Shown in pieces: positions 34,855-44,675 of a stretch of DNA of 64,000 nt. The DNA comes from Colwellia echini. GTDB lineage: Bacteria > Pseudomonadota > Gammaproteobacteria > Enterobacterales > Alteromonadaceae. The position numbers and the translations under genes are program-made. Numbering within the stretch: the first letter of the stretch is position 1; each line of letters starts with the position of its first letter. Location of the stretch: positions 1 through 64,000 of the forward strand of contig NZ_PJAI02000019.1 of NCBI RefSeq assembly GCF_002843355.2. Reading direction: 5' to 3'. Below the pieces are notes generated by a model, which made no database searches, was not told the origin of the DNA, and saw nothing but the letters and a program-made list of their open reading frames with translations.

Positions 34855-35686
34855 TAAAAGTGTTTTTGAAAGTAAGACATTAATGGCTTTACTCAACAAT
34901 AAAGGACTTAAACAGTATGTGAATAACATATTAATTTGGGATAATAGTAAGGCTCCATTGTCTAGTATAGAACTTGATAAATTGTCTCCTCTTTATGGAT
35001 CTAATATATCTATTGTTTATAAACACTCAAAGGTTAATTTACCTTTGTCTTCTGTTTATAATGTATTTTTTGATGAATATGAGAGCAAAAGTTCACATCT
35101 ATGTATTTTGGATGATGATTCGGATATATCCGACGGATTTTTTCATGCTTGGTCGGTTATGTTGAAATCTAATCCCAAAGCAAGTTTGTATTTACCTAAT
35201 ATTTTTCATCATTCTATACTTGTTAGTCCAACGAAAAGGTTTTTTTTAAAAGGATTTTACTTTAAAGACGTTCAGAAAGGCAAATATAAAAATAATAACC
35301 TATCGGCAATAAATAGTGGAATGATAATTTCTACAGACTATTTAAGAAGATACTTATTTAGATATAATGAAAAATTAAAAGCATATGGAACCGATGACTT
35401 TTTTATGGTTAATTTTCAGAGAAACAAAAAACAAAATTCAAACGTATATGCTTGTATTTTGAATTATTCATTTTCACATGATTTAACATTATCTACGTTG
35501 AATAATGATAGTATTGAATTACAAAATAGATATGGTTTACTTTTAGATTCTTGGAAAATTATTTATAATGAAAGAAGGGTTACTGTTTTTGTATATAGCC
35601 TCATACATAGCCTGTATATGTCTTCAAGGTATTGTAATTTAAACTATTTTAAAATCTTTAAGGAACGACTGTTTTGCAATGTTTAA
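34805..35686 (+). CDS. Glycosyltransferase family 2-like protein
   Basis: A 293-residue protein. The ATG at 34805 lies 50 bp inside the end of the polymerase gene; a TTG four codons earlier is also in frame. LSILIVLYNKS is the family-2 N-terminal strand, and LCILDDDSDISDGFF carries the D-x-D metal motif. AINSGMIISTDYLRRY and YGTDDFFMVNF later in the protein fit the acceptor region. The long overlap and unlike start codons suggest translational coupling. Confidence 0.78.
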   Translation: MKLEEKNKLSILIVLYNKSVFESKTLMALLNNKGLKQYVNNILIWDNSKAPLSSIELDKLSPLYGSNISIVYKHSKVNLPLSSVYNVFFDEYESKSSHLCILDDDSDISDGFFHAWSVMLKSNPKASLYLPNIFHHSILVSPTKRFFLKGFYFKDVQKGKYKNNNLSAINSGMIISTDYLRRYLFRYNEKLKAYGTDDFFMVNFQRNKKQNSNVYACILNYSFSHDLTLSTLNNDSIELQNRYGLLLDSWKIIYNERRVTVFVYSLIHSLYMSSRYCNLNYFKIFKERLFCNV

Positions 35687-36687
35687 TTGTACACGTCCCT
35701 CGTTTAAGCCTGAGTGGTGGTAACATTATTACAATGGAGCTTTGTAATGAATTTATAACTAAGGGATATAAAGTTATTCTATTTGATGGTTTCCAGTTTC
35801 ATTTATTTGAGCAAGCAGATTTAAAAAAGAGAAATAAAGGAGTGCTGAATACTTTTTTAAATCTATTAGCCTTTATCGGTTGCTCTTTTGTAAGCCTCTT
35901 TAGTATGCAAAAAGTTATAGCGACACACCATTTAACTGCTATGTTTTCATTTGTAAGGCCAACATATTATGCATTTGTTCAGGATTTAGAAGTTGATTTT
36001 TACCCTAACAAAATAAAAAGAATAGGAGCTTTTTTTTGGCGTAATTATTTAAAGTCAAATGTTAAAATATATACAAATAGATATTTACAGTTACAAGTAG
36101 GTTTAGCAGGTGAAGCTACTTGTAAAGGGGCTATTTTTACCAATGAATTATTACACCCAAGGGTAAATACTAAATTTTCAGATATTGACTTCTTTATGGT
36201 TTTACGAGATGGCGACTATAAAGGAAGTGGTATTACATTAAGTGTTTTTCAGGAATTGTATAATAAAGGTTATAAAGTTGTATTGGTTAACTGTTCAAAA
36301 CAGAAGCTAGATAGGAAAGAATATGAACAGAATATTTATTCATCTATGGCGAGGTCTGATTTCTTAAGTTTGCTAAGTCGAAGTAAGTGTTTTATTTGTT
36401 TATCTGTTTGGGAGGGATTAGGGTTGCCTAATATTGAGGCTTACCTAAATGGTGTAGCTGTAATATCAACCCCCATACCATCAGCGAATCTATTAGCATC
36501 AGTAAGTCAAACCTCAATTTCTTTACTTGAGAAAGAAGTTAATGTTAGCAATATTGTATATCAAATATTAGAACAATATAATTGTTTGGATAGTACTCTT
36601 GAAAGCAGTTCTACTAAGGTTGAAAATATAAAAAAATTAAGAGACGACTGGATACAAAACTATTTTAACATCATTATAAGGAAGTAG
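35674..36687 (+). CDS. Glycosyltransferase (GT-B, GT4-like)
   Basis: A 337-residue protein with a TTG start, chosen because AAGGA stands nine bases upstream; no ATG lies near the expected N-terminus MQCLIVHVPRLSLSGGN. The C-terminal motif SVWEGLGLPNIEAYLNGVAVIS (E-x7-E type) and KVVLVNCSKQ place it in the GT-B group. It overlaps the previous gene by 13 bp. Confidence 0.8.
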   Translation: MQCLIVHVPRLSLSGGNIITMELCNEFITKGYKVILFDGFQFHLFEQADLKKRNKGVLNTFLNLLAFIGCSFVSLFSMQKVIATHHLTAMFSFVRPTYYAFVQDLEVDFYPNKIKRIGAFFWRNYLKSNVKIYTNRYLQLQVGLAGEATCKGAIFTNELLHPRVNTKFSDIDFFMVLRDGDYKGSGITLSVFQELYNKGYKVVLVNCSKQKLDRKEYEQNIYSSMARSDFLSLLSRSKCFICLSVWEGLGLPNIEAYLNGVAVISTPIPSANLLASVSQTSISLLEKEVNVSNIVYQILEQYNCLDSTLESSSTKVENIKKLRDDWIQNYFNIIIRK

Positions 36688-36688
36688 A

Positions 36689-37795
36689 ATGTTCCCAAAC
36701 TGGGTTGTTTCGCATGAGAATAATCTAAACTTTATTAGGTTTATATTATCCTCACTGGTTTTGTTTACACATTGTTTTGCTCTATATTATGGAGGTTCAA
36801 AATTTGAACCGTTTCATGAATATGGTTTTACATTAGGCTCTCTAGCCGTAGATGTTTTTTTTATATTGAGTGGTTTTTTAATTGCTAAGAGTGTTTTTTT
36901 TAGTAAAGATTTGATTAGTTATTTTTTTGCAAGAGTTCTAAGAATTATTCCTGCATTAATAGTCGTATTAATATTAACTGTGTTTATTTTAGGTCCTATT
37001 TTTACAATATTACCCATTGATGCATATTTTTATAATTTTGATACATGGAGCTACTTAGTTAGAAATACACTACTCATTTTTGGTATAAACTTCACTTTAC
37101 CAGGTGTGTTTGAAAGTGTGCCTTTTCAAAAGTCAGTAAATGGTTCTTTGTGGACGTTACAATATGAAGTTAGGCTATATGCATTATTATTTGTTTTTTT
37201 TATAACCTATGAAATGTTTAAAAACTATAACGTTCGTATCAATAAATTAAATTCTTATAGGTTAATGTTTTCTTGCTTTTTTATCATTGCAAACTATTTA
37301 TATTTGATGTCAGAATTACAACGTATGGAGTATAGTAAAGGCTATTATTTAACATTCTTATTTTCGCTAGGTAGTCTGTTATTTATATGGAGCGGTATAA
37401 GTAATGCGAAGTATATTTTTTGTTTTTTTATTCTTTCTGTTATTAGTCTTAATGCTTTGGTTCTAAAAACATTTTTCCCAGTTGTTTTTTTACCTGTTAT
37501 CTTATTTGGTATTTATTTATTTGGTTACGTTATTAACGTTAAATTGGGGAAGGATTACTTTAAAAATAATGATATATCTTATGGTTTGTATATTTATGCT
37601 TTTCCTGTACAGCAGTCATTAATATCTATCTCTAGTGATATAGGGTTTATATTATATATATTATTGTCATTTCTTTTGACGGTAATACTGGCATATGCAT
37701 CTTGGATTTTTATTGAGAAACCATTCACTTTATACAAGAAACAGGTAGTCTATTTTTTCAAGTTTTTTAGTTTTACAAGATTAAGGGGTAAGTAG
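36689..37795 (+). CDS. Acyltransferase family 3 (OafA/YrhL-type)
   Basis: A 368-residue membrane O-acyltransferase of about ten helices. NNLNFIRFILSSLVLFTHCF contains the catalytic His28, and FFILSGFLIAKSVFF followed by the Arg-containing YFFARVLRIIPALI are the family signatures. EKPFTLY is the usual C-terminal mark. It would add an acetyl or other acyl group to a sugar of the repeat unit. The ATG has an AAGGAAG site. Confidence 0.88.
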   Translation: MFPNWVVSHENNLNFIRFILSSLVLFTHCFALYYGGSKFEPFHEYGFTLGSLAVDVFFILSGFLIAKSVFFSKDLISYFFARVLRIIPALIVVLILTVFILGPIFTILPIDAYFYNFDTWSYLVRNTLLIFGINFTLPGVFESVPFQKSVNGSLWTLQYEVRLYALLFVFFITYEMFKNYNVRINKLNSYRLMFSCFFIIANYLYLMSELQRMEYSKGYYLTFLFSLGSLLFIWSGISNAKYIFCFFILSVISLNALVLKTFFPVVFLPVILFGIYLFGYVINVKLGKDYFKNNDISYGLYIYAFPVQQSLISISSDIGFILYILLSFLLTVILAYASWIFIEKPFTLYKKQVVYFFKFFSFTRLRGK

Positions 37796-38577
37796 TGACT
37801 ATTTTTATTTCTGTTGTTTCTCATTTACACGGGGAGTTAATTGAGCAACTGGGTTGTTTGGCTAAATTAGCAGAAAGGTTTAAAGTTGTTGTTAAAGTTA
37901 ATAGTGAAGAAACGTATTTATTATCTTATTTAAAGTTACATAACATCAATGTTATAGATACATCTTATGGTTTAGGGTTTGGGCATAATAACAATATCAT
38001 TTATAATTATTGTGAAGATAAGTTAGGGATGAATTCTAATGACTATTTTATAGTATTTAATCCTGATGTGTATGTTGAGAGCGAAGCTTTAGCTGAGCTT
38101 GTTAATAAAATGTTCGAAAATAATTGTCAATTAGCCGGAGCAAATCTTTTTAAAAACAAAGAACTTACAATCCCTGATAATTCTATAAGGCATTTTCCAA
38201 CTTTTTTACAGTTTTTTAAATCTTTTTTAGGTTTAGGGAATAGCACCATTATTGATAAATCTAAAGTTTTAAAACCAATAGAAGTTGATTGGGCTTCAGG
38301 GTCTTTTTTAGCTTTTAAAGCATCTCACTATCGTTTATTAGGCGGCTTTGATCAAGGTTATTTTATGTACTGTGAAGATATAGATATCTGTTTTCGAAGT
38401 AATAAAATTGGAATCCCACTTACCTTTTATCCGGATATAAAAATGCTTCACCTTGCTAAGCATGCTAACAGAGCCTTATTCTCTAAGCACTTTTATTGGC
38501 ATTTATGTAGCGTAGGACGTTTTTTATTAACTAAGGTTGGAGTCACAAAGCCTAAGTCTATAATAGGCTTGGCTTAG
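37795..38577 (+). CDS. Glycosyltransferase family 2 (rhamnosyltransferase-like)
   Basis: A 260-residue GT2 enzyme with a GTG start overlapping the stop of the acyltransferase by one base. YFIVFNPDVYVE contains the D-x-D-like metal site and VDWASGSFLAFKA followed by GYFMYCEDIDICFR the ED motif, as in WbbL/RfbF-type rhamnosyltransferases. It is the last AT-rich cassette gene before the dTDP-rhamnose genes, which supports, but does not prove, rhamnose as donor. Confidence 0.83.
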   Translation: MTIFISVVSHLHGELIEQLGCLAKLAERFKVVVKVNSEETYLLSYLKLHNINVIDTSYGLGFGHNNNIIYNYCEDKLGMNSNDYFIVFNPDVYVESEALAELVNKMFENNCQLAGANLFKNKELTIPDNSIRHFPTFLQFFKSFLGLGNSTIIDKSKVLKPIEVDWASGSFLAFKASHYRLLGGFDQGYFMYCEDIDICFRSNKIGIPLTFYPDIKMLHLAKHANRALFSKHFYWHLCSVGRFLLTKVGVTKPKSIIGLA

Positions 38578-38619
38578 TTTATCTTTTATTTTATTGGTTT
38601 GTTATAGGTTTAAAAATGT

Positions 38620-39498
38620 ATGCATAAAGGAATTATTTTAGCTGGCGGAAGCGGTACTCGCCTTTACCCCCTAACAAAAGTTGTTAGTAAACAACTTATG
38701 CCTGTTTATGATAAACCTATGGTTTATTATCCGCTTGCAACATTAATGCAGGCTGGAATTCAAGAAATATTGATTATTGCGACACCTGAAGAAGTTCATC
38801 GTTTTGATGATTTATTAGGAGATGGTAGTAATTTTGGTATCTCTATTTCATATAAAGTACAACCAAGCCCAGACGGTTTAGCTCAAGCATTTATCTTAGC
38901 CGAAGAGTTTCTTGATGGTTCAGCTGCAGCTTTAGTGCTTGGCGATAATATGTTTTATGGACATGATTTAACCAAATCATTACAAAACGCAAATGCACAA
39001 ACATCTGGCGGAACTGTATTCGGTTATCATGTGTCAAACCCTCGTTCTTATGGTGTTGTAGAATTTGATGATGCGGGTGTTGCTATTTCTATTGAAGAAA
39101 AACCTCAGGTACCTAAATCGAATTATGCAGTTCCAGGTTTGTATTTCTTTGATGGAAATGTTGTTGAGTTTGCTAAAGCAGTTAAACCTTCAGCACGCGG
39201 TGAGTTAGAGATAACAGATGTTATTGAGCAATACTTAAAAGCTGGGAACCTCAAAGTAGAAATTATGGGACGAGGCACTGCATGGCTTGATACTGGAACT
39301 CATGATGACTTATTAGCGGCCGCTAACTTTATTTCGACTATTGAAAAGCGACAAGGTTTAAAAGTAAACTGCCCTGAAGAAGTCGCATTCAGAAATGGTT
39401 GGTTAAGTGCTGATAAACTCAGAGAAATTGCTGAACCACTACGTAAAAGCGGTTACGGTGAATACTTACTTAATCTTCTTGATGAGCGAATTTTTTAA
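38620..39498 (+). CDS. rfbA: Glucose-1-phosphate thymidylyltransferase
   Basis: A 292-residue Rml[17 protein letters not shown] is the nucleotide-binding signature and [17 protein letters not shown] follows; [28 protein letters not shown] and [14 protein letters not shown] are also typical. It makes dTDP-glucose, the first step to dTDP-rhamnose. It overlaps rfbC by one base (TAATG). Confidence 0.97.
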   Translation: MHKGIILAGGSGTRLYPLTKVVSKQLMPVYDKPMVYYPLATLMQAGIQEILIIATPEEVHRFDDLLGDGSNFGISISYKVQPSPDGLAQAFILAEEFLDGSAAALVLGDNMFYGHDLTKSLQNANAQTSGGTVFGYHVSNPRSYGVVEFDDAGVAISIEEKPQVPKSNYAVPGLYFFDGNVVEFAKAVKPSARGELEITDVIEQYLKAGNLKVEIMGRGTAWLDTGTHDDLLAAANFISTIEKRQGLKVNCPEEVAFRNGWLSADKLREIAEPLRKSGYGEYLLNLLDERIF

Positions 39499-40043
39499 TG
39501 AAAGTTATTGAAACATCAATCCCTGATGTAAAAATTATAGAGCCCCAAGTATTTGGCGATGAGCGTGGTTTTTTCTTAGAAACTTTTCGGGATGATTGGT
39601 TTATAAAAAATATAGCTGATGTGACTTTTATTCAAGATAACCATAGTAAATCAAGCCACGGGATTTTGCGTGGTTTGCATTATCAGTTGAAAAATACTCA
39701 AGGTAAATTAGTTCGTGTTACCTCAGGTGAAGTTTATGATGTTGCTGTTGATATGCGAAAAAATTCTCCTACTTATGGGCAACATGTTGGCGTGCTTTTA
39801 TCAGGCGAAAATAAACGTCAATTATGGGTGCCAGAAGGTTTTGCTCATGGTTTTTATGTGATGAGTGAGTCTGTGGAGTTTGTATATAAATGTACCGATT
39901 ATTATAATCCTGAACATGAAGTATCACTGTTATGGAATGATCCAACATTAAATATTCAATGGCCTTTAATTGAAGATAAAAGTCCATCCTTATCTGCAAA
40001 AGATCAAATAGGGTTATTGTTTGAAGATGCGCCTACTTTTTAA
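39498..40043 (+). CDS. rfbC: dTDP-4-dehydrorhamnose 3,5-epimerase
   Basis: A 181-residue cupin epimerase. FGDERGFFLETF and FIQDNHSKSSHGILRGLHYQ include the catalytic His, and WVPEGFAHGFYVMSE and YKCTDYY are conserved. It produces dTDP-4-keto-L-rhamnose. Length and motifs are typical. Confidence 0.96.
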   Translation: MKVIETSIPDVKIIEPQVFGDERGFFLETFRDDWFIKNIADVTFIQDNHSKSSHGILRGLHYQLKNTQGKLVRVTSGEVYDVAVDMRKNSPTYGQHVGVLLSGENKRQLWVPEGFAHGFYVMSESVEFVYKCTDYYNPEHEVSLLWNDPTLNIQWPLIEDKSPSLSAKDQIGLLFEDAPTF

Positions 40044-40101
40044 TGTGTATCTTTTATTACGCACCTTTTAATACGTCCATTGAAAATTAAGATGAAAAGA
40101 T

Positions 40102-40989
40102 ATGAAAATAGTAGTAATCGGTAAGTCAGGTCAACTGGCTTGGGAGTTAAACCAACTTTCATCATCCTACCATGAGGTTTTTTGCTTAGGGCGTAATGAT
40201 ATTGACCTGAATGACTTAACTTCAATACAGAACATATTAAAACAATATCAAGCAAACGGCGTTATTAATGCCTCAGCATATACTGCCGTCGATAAAGCAG
40301 AATCAGATGTTGATAATGCTTTTGCGCTTAATGCATCGGCTGTAGGACAATTAGCAAAAGCTTGTAAAGCCCTTTCATTACCATTAGTACATATTTCTAC
40401 AGATTTTGTATTTCATGGCGATAAAGGCTCTCCTTATTTACCTAATGATGAAATAAATCCCTTAGGTATTTATGGTAAAAGTAAGGCTGAAGGTGAGCAA
40501 TTAATCAAAGATATTTACCCTGAAAAAAGTAGCATAATTAGAACCTCTTGGGTGTATTCAACGCATGGTAATAATTTTGTAAAAACCATGCTTAATTTGA
40601 TGAGTACTAAACCAGAACTCGGTATTATTAGTGATCAAATAGGTACACCTACTTATGCAAAAGGTTTAGCAGAAGCTTGCCTGTTAATATTAAAGAATAA
40701 CATAACAGGTATTCATCATTATACCGATACAGGTGTTGCTAGTTGGTATGACTTTGCTATTGCAATTCAAAGTATTGGTTTTGAACTTGGCTTATTAGAT
40801 AAAATAATCCCTATAAAACCAATATCAACATCTGAGTATCCAACGCCAGCTGAACGACCCCATTATAGTGTTTTAGATAAAAAATCACTATCAGATGCTT
40901 TACCTACGTTGACTTTAAAGCATTGGCAAACACAATTACGCGATATGATGACTGCGCTTTTAATAAAACAAAAAGCTGAGCAGCATTAA
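40102..40989 (+). CDS. rfbD: dTDP-4-dehydrorhamnose reductase
   Basis: A 295-residue short-chain dehydrogenase. The N-terminus KIVVIGKSGQLAWEL is the cofactor site; NASAYTAVDKAESD, HISTDFVFHGDKG and YGKSKAEGEQ (Tyr-x3-Lys) are typical RmlD motifs. It makes dTDP-L-rhamnose with NAD(P)H. It lies 58 bp behind rfbC. Confidence 0.96.
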   Translation: MKIVVIGKSGQLAWELNQLSSSYHEVFCLGRNDIDLNDLTSIQNILKQYQANGVINASAYTAVDKAESDVDNAFALNASAVGQLAKACKALSLPLVHISTDFVFHGDKGSPYLPNDEINPLGIYGKSKAEGEQLIKDIYPEKSSIIRTSWVYSTHGNNFVKTMLNLMSTKPELGIISDQIGTPTYAKGLAEACLLILKNNITGIHHYTDTGVASWYDFAIAIQSIGFELGLLDKIIPIKPISTSEYPTPAERPHYSVLDKKSLSDALPTLTLKHWQTQLRDMMTALLIKQKAEQH

Positions 40990-41030
40990 TATCTTATAGA
41001 ATTAATCGAATTTATGAATAGAGTTAACCT

Positions 41031-42143
41031 ATGAAAAAATTATTAGTTACCGGTGGTGCAGGATTTATTGGCGCTAACTTTGTACATTATTGGATGAATA
41101 AATACCAAGCCGATAAAGTTGTAGTACTTGATGCGCTGACATATGCAGGTAATATCGCAAATTTAGACTGTGTAAAAGATGAAGCTAACTTCACTTTTAT
41201 CCGAGGTGATATTTGTGACCAACCGTTAATTGAAAAAATATTACAAGAACATGATATTGATACACTAATTCATTTTGCTGCAGAATCTCATGTAGATCGT
41301 TCTATTACAGGACCTGATGCTTTTATAGAAACGAATATCATCGGTACTTATAGTTTACTAAAAGCAGCCAAAAAAGTTTGGCTAGATGGTGCCTTTAATG
41401 GCGGAAAAGTAGTTGAAGGGCACCGTTTTCACCATGTATCTACAGATGAAGTTTATGGCACATTATCACCTACCGAGCCTCCTTTTAAAGAAGATACCGC
41501 TTACGCGCCGAACTCGCCATATTCAGCAAGTAAAGCCGCTAGTGATCACTTGGTTCGCGCTTATCATCATACTTATGGTTTGAATGTTACTACGAGTAAT
41601 TGTTCAAATAATTATGGACCATTTCATTTTCCAGAAAAATTAATCCCACTTGTTATTACTAATATTTTGCACGATAAAGCATTGCCTATTTATGGTGATG
41701 GTCAACAAATTCGTGATTGGTTATACGTAGAAGATCATGCTTATGGTATTGATTTGGTATTACAAAACGGTCGTATTGGTGAAAATTATAATATTGGCGG
41801 CAATAATGAATGGGCGAATATCGATATTGTAAAAACAATTTCAAAATTGGTCGAGCAAGAGTTTGAAAAAGATAGTGAATTAGCGAAGCGGTTTCCTACA
41901 GCAAAAGCTGCAATTTCAAAAAATACCGAATTGTTAATTACTTATGTTAAAGACAGACCAGGTCATGATCGTCGATATGCTATTGATGCATCAAAGACTA
42001 ACCATGAGCTAGGTTATGTGCCTAAAGAAAGTTTTGACACGGGAATAGGTAAAACTGTTCAATGGTATTTAAATAATGAAGTATGGTGGAAAAGTGTTAT
42101 GGATGGAAGTTATCAAACATGGATCGCTTCTCAATATGAATAA
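41031..42143 (+). CDS. rfbB: dTDP-glucose 4,6-dehydratase
   Basis: A 370-residue extended [18 protein letters not shown] is the NAD site, [12 protein letters not shown] and [10 protein letters not shown] follow, and [15 protein letters not shown] holds the catalytic Tyr-x3-Lys. It forms dTDP-4-keto-6-deoxyglucose. The order rfbA-rfbC-rfbD-rfbB differs from the common BDAC order. Confidence 0.97.
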   Translation: MKKLLVTGGAGFIGANFVHYWMNKYQADKVVVLDALTYAGNIANLDCVKDEANFTFIRGDICDQPLIEKILQEHDIDTLIHFAAESHVDRSITGPDAFIETNIIGTYSLLKAAKKVWLDGAFNGGKVVEGHRFHHVSTDEVYGTLSPTEPPFKEDTAYAPNSPYSASKAASDHLVRAYHHTYGLNVTTSNCSNNYGPFHFPEKLIPLVITNILHDKALPIYGDGQQIRDWLYVEDHAYGIDLVLQNGRIGENYNIGGNNEWANIDIVKTISKLVEQEFEKDSELAKRFPTAKAAISKNTELLITYVKDRPGHDRRYAIDASKTNHELGYVPKESFDTGIGKTVQWYLNNEVWWKSVMDGSYQTWIASQYE

Positions 42144-42304
42144 TTTGTGAAACATTAATTGCTAATGGTAATAGTACCTATAAACCCTATATAATTTATA
42201 TCGGTTTTATAAAGCAATAAATTTCACTTATTACTTACATTCAAGCAATGACATTTATAGCAATACTCATTAGAATAAAAACTCAGTAATTATTAAGGAC
42301 GAAT

Positions 42305-43237
42305 ATGAACAACAGAATAACCAAAGCAGTAATCCCTGTAGCGGGTCTTGGTACACGTATGTTGCCTGCGACAAAAGCAATTCCTAAAGAAATGCTTCCT
42401 ATCGTTGATAAACCAATGATTCAATACATTGTTAATGAGTGTGTTGCAGCGGGTATTAAAGAAATTGTTCTTGTTACCCATTCTTCAAAAAATGCTATTG
42501 AAAACCATTTTGATAAATCTTTCGAGCTTGAAACAACACTAGAAAAACGTGTTAAACGTCAATTACTTGCAGAAATACAAGCGATTAGCCCTAAAGACGT
42601 GACCATTCTACATGTTCGTCAAGGTGAAGCGAAAGGCTTAGGCCATGCAGTGTTAAAAGCACAGCCAATTATTGGTAATGAACCTTTTGTTGTGGTATTA
42701 CCTGATGTTATTTTAGATGATGTTTCAGCAAACTTAAAAACTGAAAACTTATCAGCTATGATCGCTCGTTATAATGAAGTAGGTGGCTACAGCCAAATTA
42801 TGGTTGAGCCAGTGCCTATGGAGCAAGTGAGTAGCTACGGTGTTGTTGACTGCGGTGGTGTAAAAATACTACCAGGTGAGTCAAAACCTATGACAGCAGT
42901 TGTTGAAAAGCCAGCTAAGGAAGATGCGCCTTCTAACCTTGCTGTTGTTGGTCGTTATGTATTATCAGAGAAAATTTGGGATTTATTAAGATTGACACCT
43001 CCTGGTGCTGGTGATGAAATTCAGTTAACAGATGCTATTGCTATGTTAATGGAGAAAGAGACGGTAGAAGCATTCCATATGACAGGCAGATCACATGATT
43101 GTGGCTCGAAACTTGGTTATATGAAAGCGAATGTTGAATACGGTTTACGTCACCCTGAATTAGCCGCTGACTTTAAAGCTTTCTTAGAAGATATGGTGAA
43201 AGTGCCTAAGCCAGTTCCAGCTAAAGCGTCTAAATAA
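42305..43237 (+). CDS. galU: UTP-glucose-1-phosphate uridylyltransferase
   Basis: A 310-residue Gal[21 protein letters not shown] and [15 protein letters not shown] are the nucleotide and substrate motifs; [27 protein letters not shown] and [12 protein letters not shown] are also typical. It makes UDP-glucose for surface glycans. AAGGA precedes the ATG. A strong terminator follows and closes the polysaccharide region. Confidence 0.97.
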   Translation: MNNRITKAVIPVAGLGTRMLPATKAIPKEMLPIVDKPMIQYIVNECVAAGIKEIVLVTHSSKNAIENHFDKSFELETTLEKRVKRQLLAEIQAISPKDVTILHVRQGEAKGLGHAVLKAQPIIGNEPFVVVLPDVILDDVSANLKTENLSAMIARYNEVGGYSQIMVEPVPMEQVSSYGVVDCGGVKILPGESKPMTAVVEKPAKEDAPSNLAVVGRYVLSEKIWDLLRLTPPGAGDEIQLTDAIAMLMEKETVEAFHMTGRSHDCGSKLGYMKANVEYGLRHPELAADFKAFLEDMVKVPKPVPAKASK

Positions 43238-43279
43238 GTGATTAGTTATTAAAATTAGCTAGTTAAACTACTTAGATAG

Positions 43280-43325
43280 ATCCTGATAATTGTAGAAGTA
43301 ATTCTCAACTATCAGGATTTTTTGT
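43280..43325 (+). terminator. Terminator after galU
   Basis: A 9-bp stem (43280-43288 with 43310-43318) followed by TTTTTTG. It marks the end of the polysaccharide region. Confidence 0.82.
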
Positions 43326-43407
43326 TTTAGCTTATTCCCATACTTTTCGTGCTAATGTATAGGTGCTAGTGCATATTAGCTGTATATTAGTGCGAATAAA
43401 CTCCCGC

Positions 43408-44568
43408 CTATGGGAGTGGGTTGAATATTTTTATTTCATCCACGTTTTGCTTCTCAATAAACTCATGAAAACACTCTGCTAGTTGAGTTGTCTCCACTAA
43501 TACCTTTTCCCAATATTTAATACGGACGCTAGGCTCCATGTCGATAAAGTCAGTTCTATCAGGAATTTTATGATAGGGCAGTGACTGAATAAATTTTTGT
43601 GACGGCGCTAACAGCACTGTATTATCGTAGTTACTTAAGAGTACTTTACGGCTTGAGCTTTTATCAAACCAACCTGCTTTGGGTTGTGAAGTAAAGTGTG
43701 GGTACAAGGTTAAGTTATGTTTTGCTAGGTTAGGATTGTTTGATGATCTTTTACTATCAGGGCGATGTAAATCAGAAAAATGTTCTTCTCTGTGCAGCTT
43801 TTTAGCAAGCGCTTCTTTATTTTTCTGCTCTAGGGAAAAGTCAAAATGGTAATCAATAACCCCGCCATCTCGGTAAATACCTTTTTCAGCGCCAGCTATA
43901 TCTTTAACGCCAGACATGACAAGCGGGATTGAGCCTGAAGCAAGTACTGTACTTTTTATGTTAGCTGCGGTTAAGTTTTGATATACGGTGTTAATATTAT
44001 AAGGGTCGTTAATCGCTAAGTTACTGTATTTATTTTTAAATACATAACGTTGGTATTGCTTATTTAATAAGCCTCTATTGCATTTATTTAATAACATACT
44101 GTTAAGCAAGCCTGCTATTTGAAAAAGTTTATTATCAGATGTGGTAAATCCATTGCATTTAGCAACGAGAAAGTGGGCTTTGAATATTTTGTTATTAATG
44201 ACTTCATCCACACCATTTTCTGCAAATAACTGATCTACGAGAGTAATAGTTTTATTGGTTACTTCTTGTGGTTTAGCCTTTTTTGAATAAACAGTATTGG
44301 CGTATTGATGCGCTAAAATCTCAATCGCTTTCACGGGATTTTTTTGTGTTAAACATGCCGCGCGAAATGCACCAGAGCTTGAGCCTACTAAGTTTAATTC
44401 CGTATCTCTGCCTTTGAAAAAATCACCAAAGAGGTATTTATCTAAACCAAATAACATAAACCATTTTGGGCCGCCACTGGCACCGAGAAAATTGGTAAAT
44501 AATTCTTGTTTAAAACCTTCTTCTTGTATTGTTTTTAAAGCCTTTTCACCAGCGTATATTTCTAGCAT
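43408..44568 (-). CDS. Patatin-like phospholipase family protein
   Basis: A 386-residue protein without a signal peptide. The nucleophile motif GSSSG is at 62-66 (S64), GASGGPKWF near residue 29 fits the oxyanion-hole region, and YRDGGVIDYHFD carries the D-G-G of the Ser-Asp dyad. This gives an intact patatin catalytic core. The C-terminal part with SSRKVLLSNYDN is unassigned. Acyl substrate and location are unknown; it lies 107 bp downstream of the dGTPase gene on the same strand. Confidence 0.83.
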   Translation of the reverse strand: MLEIYAGEKALKTIQEEGFKQELFTNFLGASGGPKWFMLFGLDKYLFGDFFKGRDTELNLVGSSSGAFRAACLTQKNPVKAIEILAHQYANTVYSKKAKPQEVTNKTITLVDQLFAENGVDEVINNKIFKAHFLVAKCNGFTTSDNKLFQIAGLLNSMLLNKCNRGLLNKQYQRYVFKNKYSNLAINDPYNINTVYQNLTAANIKSTVLASGSIPLVMSGVKDIAGAEKGIYRDGGVIDYHFDFSLEQKNKEALAKKLHREEHFSDLHRPDSKRSSNNPNLAKHNLTLYPHFTSQPKAGWFDKSSSRKVLLSNYDNTVLLAPSQKFIQSLPYHKIPDRTDFIDMEPSVRIKYWEKVLVETTQLAECFHEFIEKQNVDEIKIFNPLP

Positions 44569-44675
44569 TTCTGCAAAATCTCATGATTAAATTATTATAT
44601 AAAGTGTGGGTAATTAGTAAGGCGATAACTGTCTTGAAAAACGCCGATAGCTACTTATTATTTATCTTTTAGGCG

